Positions 14,093 through 21,871 of a stretch of 21,871 nucleotides of DNA are shown here, piece by piece. How positions within the stretch are numbered: position 1 is the first letter of the stretch; the number at the start of each line of letters is the position of its first letter. The notes under the pieces were generated by a model. It ran no database searches and was not told where the DNA came from. It saw only the letters and a list, made by a program, of their open reading frames with translations. Source of the DNA: Treponema sp. (lineage in GTDB: Bacteria; Spirochaetota; Spirochaetia; Treponematales; Breznakiellaceae); contig JAISPH010000028.1 in NCBI GenBank assembly GCA_031275035.1, positions 1 to 21,871 of the forward strand, written 5' to 3'. The translations under genes and the position numbers were made by a program.

Positions 14093-14100
14093 AGTATGCT
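14072..14100 (+). promoter_or_regulatory. Probable pta promoter
   Basis: TTGCGT (14072-14077), 17-bp spacer, TATGCT (14095-14100). Predicted start near 14107, about 119 nt before the pta ATG. Confidence 0.45.
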
Positions 14101-14225
14101 GTAAGGGTCGCCGCCCTGCGGCATTCCGCGCCTTCCCGGCCCGCCGGACCCGCGGCTTCGCGCCTTACCGGCGCGGGCCCGGCCCCCACGGCGGCGGCGG
14201 GAACATCGTCAAAAGGAGTCATTCC

Positions 14226-15221
14226 ATGGATTTTGTAAAAGAAATGCGGGCCAAGGCCCAATCGCTTAAAAAGAGGCTGGTCCTTCCCGAAGGAACCGAG
14301 GGCCGGACCATCCGGGCCGCCCGGATCCTCGTTGACGAGGGGCTTGCGGCGGCGGTTACGCTGGTGGGCGGGAAAGGGGATATAGAGGCCGCCGCCGGAA
14401 AGGAGGGGGTACGTCTGGAGGGCATCCTCACCGTCAGCCCCGGTTCCTCCACTTCCCTGGAAACCTATGCCGGCGAATACTATGAACTGCGGAAGCACAA
14501 GGGGATGACCCCGGAACAGGCCGCGGCGGACATTACCGATCCCCTGCGCTGGGGGGCTATGATGGTCCGCCGGGGAGACGCCGACGCCATGGTGGCGGGG
14601 GCGGAAAATACCACCGGCGACGTGCTCCGGGCGGGGCTTGCCATCATCGGCACCGTTCCGGGCCTCAAGACCGCCTCTTCCTGCTTTGTCATGTCCGGCC
14701 TCGACCCTTCCTGGGGCAGGGAGGGGGCTTTGATCTTCTCGGACTGCGCGGTGGTGCCGGATCCCACGGCGGAACAGCTTGCGGACATTGCGGAAAGCGC
14801 CGCCCAGTCCTGCCGTGAATTCCTGGGGGCCGAGCCGGTGGTGGCGCTCCTGTCCTTCTCCACCAAGGGTTCCGCCAAACATGACGATGTGGCCAAGGTG
14901 CAGGCCGCGGTGGAACTGCTCAAGGCGAAGAACCCCGGTTTTATTTTTGACGGCGAACTCCAGGCCGACGCGGCCCTGGCGCCTTCGGTAACCGACAAAA
15001 AGGCGCCGGGAAGCCCCGTCCGGGGCAGGGTAAATACGCTGGTATTTCCCGACCTGGGGGCGGGCAATATCGGCTATAAGCTGGTCCAGCGCCTGGGGGG
15101 GGCGGACGCCTTCGGCCCCTTCCTGCAGGGTTTCGCGAAGCCGGTGAGCGATCTTTCCCGGGGCGCTTCGGTGGACGATATCGTGGTAACCTGCGCGGTT
15201 ACCCTGTCCCGGGCAAAATAG
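14226..15221 (+). CDS. pta: Phosphate acetyltransferase
   Basis: A 331-residue short-form Pta, which converts acetyl-CoA and phosphate to acetyl-phosphate and CoA; acetate kinase (not in this window) would then yield ATP and acetate. Family landmarks: [16 protein letters not shown] near the N-terminus, [72 protein letters not shown] near the C-terminus. The length fits the family lacking the long N-terminal DRTGG extension. The frame is open nearly 800 bp upstream, but that is antisense to the bactofilin and TPR genes. ATG at 14226 has AAGGAG seven bases upstream and begins [11 protein letters not shown]. The TPR gene follows after 15 bp. Confidence 0.96.
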   Translation: MDFVKEMRAKAQSLKKRLVLPEGTEGRTIRAARILVDEGLAAAVTLVGGKGDIEAAAGKEGVRLEGILTVSPGSSTSLETYAGEYYELRKHKGMTPEQAAADITDPLRWGAMMVRRGDADAMVAGAENTTGDVLRAGLAIIGTVPGLKTASSCFVMSGLDPSWGREGALIFSDCAVVPDPTAEQLADIAESAAQSCREFLGAEPVVALLSFSTKGSAKHDDVAKVQAAVELLKAKNPGFIFDGELQADAALAPSVTDKKAPGSPVRGRVNTLVFPDLGAGNIGYKLVQRLGGADAFGPFLQGFAKPVSDLSRGASVDDIVVTCAVTLSRAK

Positions 15222-15236
15222 CCGGCCGGAACCGAG

Positions 15237-17267
15237 ATGAACCGCAGCGCCGGGGGCAGTTTCTACCGGCAGGCCGCCTCCAAAAGAAGCGCCGCCGCGG
15301 GACGGCGGAAACTTGCGGCGGCGGTGGCGGCGGGGACCCGGCGAGATTATAAGAACGCCGTATCCCTTCTGGTGGAGCTCATTTCCGGGTACGACGCCCC
15401 CCCTGAGGCTTATCTTTACCTGGGCCGGTCCTTCCACGCCCTGAAGGATTATTCCAGGGCCTTGGCGGCCTATAACGATTATTTAAGGCTCAGGCCCCGT
15501 TCTTCCGAGGGCCGCCTCTTTGCGGGCCGCACCTATCTGGCCATCGGCCTGCCCCACCGGGCGGTCCCCCTGCTGCGGAAGGCCCTCCGCCTTAATCCCT
15601 CCAGCGTCAGTACCATGGCCCTGCTGGGAACGGCCTACTTAAAATCAAAACATGCCCGGATGGCGGCGGATCTGCTCCAGCAGGCGGTGGAAACCGCCGC
15701 AAAGAGGGAACTGGCCCCCGGGGAGAGCCGCCGCATCTACCGGGCCTATCTCAACGCCCTTTTTATCCGGGGCATAGCCCTCTGCCGGCGGGAAAATTTC
15801 GATCTGGGTATGCAGATGCTCCGTTTTGTACTGGAAAACGGCCGGGACCTTAACGCCCGCGGCGTAAGCGCGACGGACACTCCCCTTTTAAGGCTGGAAC
15901 TGGGCCGGGCCTGCAGGGAAACCGGGGCGCTCCGGGAAGCCCTGGAGCACTATTCCAGGGCCGCCGAATATGCCCCCGGAGATCTGCAGATCCGCTGGTA
16001 CAAGGCTTCCGTTCTGATGATGCTGGGGAAAAACGCCGAAACCCTGGAAGAACTGGCCTACATACGTTCCAGAGAAAAGGGGAATCCCCTGCCGGATCTT
16101 CCCTGGAACAGCAGGCTGGTTGATCAGTTTATGATCCGCTCCTTCCTCATGGCCGGGTCCTGGCGGCGGGCCGCGGAGGTATGCCGGCTCTGGCTTAAAA
16201 ACCGGGAGGCGGATCCCCTGATCCATGCCATGTACGCCGAGGCCCAGCGGAACATGGGGGACTTTGGCGCCGCCGCCAATCACCTGGAACGGGCCCTGGA
16301 GTTGGACGGGGAGCGGGTTGAACTGTGGTACGAGTATATCCTTGTCGCCTGGGAATCGAAGAACTGGAATAAAGTTAAAAAGATCCTCACGGTCCTGCAA
16401 AAACTGGGGGGCGATCCGGATCTGATCGGGCGTTTTTCCGTTTTATACAAAGCCGCAACGGGAGAAGACGACAAGGCCATCATCGGCCTGCTCCAGAAGG
16501 CCATCCGCAGGCTGGGGCCCGAACCGGAACTTATGTATACCCTGGGGGAACGTTACCTCAAGGCGGGCCTGGTGGAGGATTCCGTAAGCTGGTTTGAAAA
16601 AACCCTGGTCCTTAAAAAGGACCACGAGCGGGCCCGCCTGGGGCTTATCGCCGCCCTGGAGGCCCTGGCTGACGAAGGCTCATCCGGCGTTCGGGACAGG
16701 CTCCTGACCGCCTACAACGATTACCTGGACCGCTGGTCCGACAACCTGGGGATACGCCGGGACCGGGCCCTCTTCCTCATCAGAATCTGCGAATTTGCCC
16801 GGGCCGCGGAGGAACTGGAGGCCCTGCTGGTCTGGGAACCAGCGAATCCCACGCTCCGGCGGGTTCTGGCCTATGCGTACCGTAAAAACGGCCGCTACCG
16901 GGAGGCGGCGGTCTTCCTCAAGGCCCTGCTCAAGGGAAAACCCGGGGACATTCCCCTGCTTTTGGAATTTTCCGGCTGCCTTGAACGGGCCGGAGCGGGG
17001 TATTATGCCCGGGCGGTATTGGAAAAGGCCATGCTTTACTTTGAAAAGTCCCCGGAAATCCCCATGGCTCTGGGACTGCTCCGGTTCAGGGAGAAAAAAA
17101 TCGAACTATCCCTGGATCTGCTGCGGGAAGCCGCGGGGAGAAACGCCGGAGACCCCCGGCCTTACCAATGGATGGCGGTAATCTCACGGAAAATCGGCGA
17201 CCAGGAGGGGGCCAGGAAATTCGAAGAAGAGGCGGAAAAACGGAAAAAAATACCCGTAAAGGGCTGA
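15237..17267 (+). CDS. Large cytosolic tetratricopeptide-repeat protein
   Basis: A 676-residue protein made of many TPR-like helical pairs, e.g. EAYLYLGRSFHALKDYSRAL, GRTYLAIGLPHRAVPLLRKAL, LGRACRETGALREALEHYSRA, YAYRKNGRYREAAVFLKALL. The N-terminal 35 residues are basic and Ala/Arg-rich (AASKRSAAAGRRKLAAAVAAG), and there is no signal peptide, so it is probably cytosolic. TPR superhelices bind partner peptides; no enzymatic domain is seen. It lies 15 bp after pta with only a weak ribosome site, suggesting cotranscription and coupling. From memory, treponemes commonly keep a TPR gene directly after pta. Whether it interacts with Pta is unknown. Confidence 0.88.
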   Translation: MNRSAGGSFYRQAASKRSAAAGRRKLAAAVAAGTRRDYKNAVSLLVELISGYDAPPEAYLYLGRSFHALKDYSRALAAYNDYLRLRPRSSEGRLFAGRTYLAIGLPHRAVPLLRKALRLNPSSVSTMALLGTAYLKSKHARMAADLLQQAVETAAKRELAPGESRRIYRAYLNALFIRGIALCRRENFDLGMQMLRFVLENGRDLNARGVSATDTPLLRLELGRACRETGALREALEHYSRAAEYAPGDLQIRWYKASVLMMLGKNAETLEELAYIRSREKGNPLPDLPWNSRLVDQFMIRSFLMAGSWRRAAEVCRLWLKNREADPLIHAMYAEAQRNMGDFGAAANHLERALELDGERVELWYEYILVAWESKNWNKVKKILTVLQKLGGDPDLIGRFSVLYKAATGEDDKAIIGLLQKAIRRLGPEPELMYTLGERYLKAGLVEDSVSWFEKTLVLKKDHERARLGLIAALEALADEGSSGVRDRLLTAYNDYLDRWSDNLGIRRDRALFLIRICEFARAAEELEALLVWEPANPTLRRVLAYAYRKNGRYREAAVFLKALLKGKPGDIPLLLEFSGCLERAGAGYYARAVLEKAMLYFEKSPEIPMALGLLRFREKKIELSLDLLREAAGRNAGDPRPYQWMAVISRKIGDQEGARKFEEEAEKRKKIPVKG

Positions 17268-17279
17268 AATTCACTCGCT

Positions 17280-17328
17280 TTGAAAAAAAAGGGTAGTATA
17301 TTTTATAAAGACCCCTTATAATGAGGGG
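17280..17328 (+). promoter_or_regulatory. Promoter region of the 188-aa gene, with a -10 box inside a dyad
   Basis: TTGAAA (17280-17285), 18-bp spacer, TATAAA (17304-17309) is one good promoter. A perfect TATAAT lies slightly downstream (17317-17322), inside the inverted repeat CCCCT (17312-17316) / AGGGG (17324-17328). The region is strikingly AT-rich for this window. Confidence 0.55.
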
Positions 17329-17378
17329 AAACGTGAAATATTTTTATGATTTTACGATTGAAGGTAAGGGGGAAAACA

Positions 17379-17945
17379 ATGGCTATTAAGGCTATGGATT
17401 TGTTCGAGGCCTATGCTCAGGATAAACTGCCCAAGGATCAGGGATACATCATCTCTTCTTTTTTCAGCAACAATTCGGCCTATTCAATATATGAGATTGT
17501 TTCATATTCAGGGGTAAAGTCCATTTACCTCACCGAAACGGGCCTGACCTTTCAGACCAACGGCCGGAAGCTCCACGTGCTGATCGAGCCCGCCTCGTAT
17601 CCGAACAAGTCAATAGAACCCTACGTGAGGAGCAACAACGAGCAGATACCCCTCCGGTTCAGCGAACTGGAAACGATTGTCGCCAAAAACCAGAGCAAGA
17701 TTATGATAGCCAAAAAACCCCTTGACTCTTTCTCTTCTTTCACGATTTTGAAGCCCACGGGCATCAACTTCGCCCTGGTCCTCTACCGTCTGCCGGATCT
17801 CTTTGAAACGGTAGCCGCCTTCTTTGAGAAGACCTTTAACAAAGAAGCGGGTATCCCCATGGTGGACGCTAAAAAAGGCTCTAAAAAAGTTGCGGAAATA
17901 ATTGAAAAAACCATGAACTTTGTAGGGGATTATACTTCTTCTTAG
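17379..17945 (+). CDS. Conserved-type soluble protein of unknown function
   Basis: A 188-residue protein, MAIKAMDLFEAYAQDKLPKDQGY at the start, with mixed alpha/beta character (SIYLTETGLTFQTNGRKLHVLIEP; FTILKPTGINFALVLYRLPDLFETVAAFFEKTF) and a Lys-rich C-terminal helix. No signal peptide, membrane span or recognised motif. The frame extends 11 codons upstream, but ATG at 17379 has AAGGGGG six bases before it. It has its own AT-rich promoter region and is closed by the terminator at 17995-18030, so it is probably monocistronic. I do not recognise the family; it may be spirochaete-specific. Confidence 0.82.
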   Translation: MAIKAMDLFEAYAQDKLPKDQGYIISSFFSNNSAYSIYEIVSYSGVKSIYLTETGLTFQTNGRKLHVLIEPASYPNKSIEPYVRSNNEQIPLRFSELETIVAKNQSKIMIAKKPLDSFSSFTILKPTGINFALVLYRLPDLFETVAAFFEKTFNKEAGIPMVDAKKGSKKVAEIIEKTMNFVGDYTSS

Positions 17946-17959
17946 GCTTTCCGACCGGC

Positions 17960-17982
17960 AACTCCATTCCAGAGCTGGAGTT
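17960..17982 (+). repeat. Small hairpin after the 188-aa gene
   Basis: AACTCCA (17960-17966) pairs with TGGAGTT (17976-17982) over a 9-base loop, ahead of the main terminator. No T-run. Confidence 0.35.
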
Positions 17983-17994
17983 GATCCCTGAAAC

Positions 17995-18031
17995 AAAAAG
18001 GGCTGCCCGGGAACCGGGGCAGCCCTTTTTT
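17995..18031. terminator. Bidirectional intrinsic terminator between converging genes
   Basis: GGGCTGCCC (18000-18008) pairs with GGGCAGCCC (18017-18025) with an 8-base loop. The stem is flanked by AAAAA on the left and TTTTTT on the right. The T-run on each strand allows termination of both the 188-aa gene (plus) and ppdK (minus, stop at 18078). Confidence 0.92.
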
Positions 18032-18077
18032 ACGCTTTGTTGTACGCCTGCGCTTCCCCGGCGGACCGGGGAAGGGT

Positions 18078-20762
<2,685 letters not shown>

Positions 20763-20780
20763 AATCGGGCATCCTCTGAA

Positions 20781-21842
20781 TCAAAATAGTTTCAAAACAC
20801 TATTCACCGGGCCATGGAGGAAAGCCTCAAATTGATGGCTTGCCCCCTGGATTAAATAACGTTGCAATTTGGCTACATCTTTAATGTCGCTGCCCGCGAC
20901 GGCAAATTGAATGGCGCTTCCGTGTTTTACCTTCCCCCATTTGAAGAGGGAGTTAATATCCAGAATCCGCTCGCCCTCATAGTATATGTATACCTGAAGC
21001 TCCGGGTATTTTGCATTATAACTTGCCACAATGCGCTTCCAGGCCTCCACATTTCCATTATGGAAAAGTTCGTTCTGAACCACCACGGAATACATGGGGG
21101 TCATCCGAACCTTCCCTGTGGCCACCGGGGGCGCAGTGGGGGTTACCACCGGCGCAGCGACGCGCTGGCTCTCCACAGGAGCGGCCGGCGCGGCAACGGC
21201 AGGCCTGCCCCTGCCGGCGGCTTTCCTGACGCCGGCCCTTGGTTTGGCGGCCCTTGCAGCCCTGGGCGATTTGGCCGGTTTCTCTTCCGCCGGCTTTTTC
21301 AGTTTTTTTACCGTAAAGGAACCGCGGTACACCGCCGCCGGAGCCTTGAGTTTTTCGCCTTCAAACAGGGAAATCGCAGCCTGAGCCGCCTGGACGCAGA
21401 TATCATCCGCAGGAGTCCCGAATTTCCCCGCATAAACAACAAGCAACTCCCGCCTGCGGAGCATACCGAAATTGGCCAGCTCCTCAGCCATTTTGGGATT
21501 AGCGATCAATAACCCCATATCAGGATGGTGATAGGCTACGATAAGATCCACGCCCTTCCATTTTTCAAATTCCTTGGCAAGAACAGTGGGATCGGAAACC
21601 ACCGATTTGAGATTGGATGAAACCGTTTTATAACCCAGTTTATCCACCAGCAGCATCCGCAGAAGCAGTCCTACCCGCTCTCCGGTAACGCCGCCCTCTC
21701 CCATTTCAAAGAGAAGATCCCCCAGGTTTTTGCTGCTCCCGATATCGTCGGCAATGCCTATGGTTTTCTGAATCTGCTGTACCGCAGAATTAAAACCAGA
21801 TCGGGTGGAAAGCACCTCAAGATTTATTAAATCCCCAGCCAT
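20781..21842 (-). CDS. Two-domain unknown protein with a basic Ala/Pro/Lys linker, upstream of ppdK
   Basis: A 353-residue protein with no signal peptide or membrane span. Residues 1-175 form a mixed alpha/beta domain (LGDLLFEMGEGGVTGERVGLLL; LIVAYHHPDMGLLIANPKMA; ELLVVYAGKFGTP). Residues 178-244 are a disordered linker, first Lys/Arg/Ala-rich like histone H1 tails (KKPAEEKPAKSPRAARAAKP, and GRGRP at 210-214, an AT-hook-like core), then Ala/Pro/Val-rich. Residues 248-353 are a second folded domain (YSVVVQNELFHNGNVEAWKRI; LQVYIYYEGERI). The ATG at 21842 has AGGAGGG five bases upstream. It is probably cotranscribed with ppdK. From memory, other treponemes have an unknown gene in the same position. 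Function unknown. Confidence 0.8.
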   Translation of the reverse strand: MAGDLINLEVLSTRSGFNSAVQQIQKTIGIADDIGSSKNLGDLLFEMGEGGVTGERVGLLLRMLLVDKLGYKTVSSNLKSVVSDPTVLAKEFEKWKGVDLIVAYHHPDMGLLIANPKMAEELANFGMLRRRELLVVYAGKFGTPADDICVQAAQAAISLFEGEKLKAPAAVYRGSFTVKKLKKPAEEKPAKSPRAARAAKPRAGVRKAAGRGRPAVAAPAAPVESQRVAAPVVTPTAPPVATGKVRMTPMYSVVVQNELFHNGNVEAWKRIVASYNAKYPELQVYIYYEGERILDINSLFKWGKVKHGSAIQFAVAGSDIKDVAKLQRYLIQGASHQFEAFLHGPVNSVLKLF

Positions 21843-21871
21843 TTTTCCCTCCTAGAAAAAACGCCCCCGGT

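Larger units (their letters stand above)
13907..14225. other. 319-bp divergent intergenic region between bactofilin and pta
   Basis: No convincing gene lies here; open frames on both strands are by-products of high GC. It holds the bactofilin promoter (13914-13942), a 16-bp near-palindrome, a 21-bp tandem duplication, the probable pta promoter, and a roughly 119-nt GC-rich pta leader. In the leader CCCGGCCCGCCGG (14135-14147) can pair imperfectly with a GC-rich arm at 14168-14182 around a small CGCG-GCTT-CGCG loop. The leader ends in the strong pta ribosome site AAGGAG. Confidence 0.6.

Noticed and set aside
14041..14100. CRISPR-like repeat array
   Set aside because: Only two directly adjacent 21-bp copies without spacers; a tandem duplication, not an array.
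13437..14225. Upstream extension of the pta frame by 263 codons
   Set aside because: It runs antisense through the bactofilin and TPR genes; the ATG at 14226 has an ideal ribosome site and matches the Pta N-terminus.
13917..15437. 506-codon minus-strand open frame covering pta
   Set aside because: Antisense to the fully motif-supported pta gene; Pro/Gly/Arg-rich translation typical of GC-rich shadow frames.

Overview
The window looks like a chromosomal segment of a GC-rich spirochaete of the Treponema group (order Treponematales, possibly a gut-associated lineage). I infer this from gene families and gene order only: a V-type ATPase subunit E preceded by a small unknown gene; a murG-cvpA-holB-histidine kinase-regulator run away from any dcw cluster; pta followed by a long TPR protein; and ppdK preceded by a linker-containing unknown protein. 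From memory these resemble arrangements in host-associated treponemes. No mobile element, phage gene, CRISPR array or rRNA was seen. One tRNA gene is present.

Layout: 1-757, minus strand, start of a V-ATPase operon (unknown 119-aa gene, then atpE, cut by the window edge). 757-1785, galM (minus), divergent from a small J-domain protein (1892-2422, plus). 2453-3631, an iron-type alcohol dehydrogenase (minus). 3757-9277, one tightly packed minus-strand operon: murG, cvpA, holB (delta prime), a PAS histidine kinase and an NtrC-type regulator, with overlaps or very short gaps throughout. 9363-9464, tRNA-Lys(UUU) with a strong terminator abutting its 3' end. 9649-13906, minus-strand run read as bactofilin, secreted TPR protein, mtaB, lipoprotein, outer-membrane barrel protein: a cell-envelope theme around one tRNA-modification enzyme. 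13907-14225 is the longest gene-poor stretch and holds divergent promoters, a 21-bp tandem duplication and GC-rich dyads. 14226-17267, pta and a 676-aa TPR protein (plus). 17379-17945, an unknown protein (plus). A shared bidirectional terminator at about 17995-18030 separates it from 18078-21842: ppdK preceded by an unknown protein with a basic Ala/Pro/Lys linker (minus).

Functionally the window combines core energy and carbon metabolism (V-ATPase, galactose mutarotation, alcohol formation, acetyl-phosphate formation, PEP/pyruvate interconversion) with envelope biogenesis and one two-component system.

The most interesting signals are: (i) a full-length PPDK whose ATP-binding residues look replaced while its phospho-His and PEP/pyruvate sites are intact; (ii) several promoters, three sharing TTGAAT-N17-TANNNT, whose predicted transcription starts fall on or next to start codons, suggesting leaderless or near-leaderless mRNAs; (iii) hairpins fused to stop codons; (iv) an unknown ppdK-linked protein with a histone-H1-like linker. 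All functional calls come from reading motifs by eye; no database search was possible.
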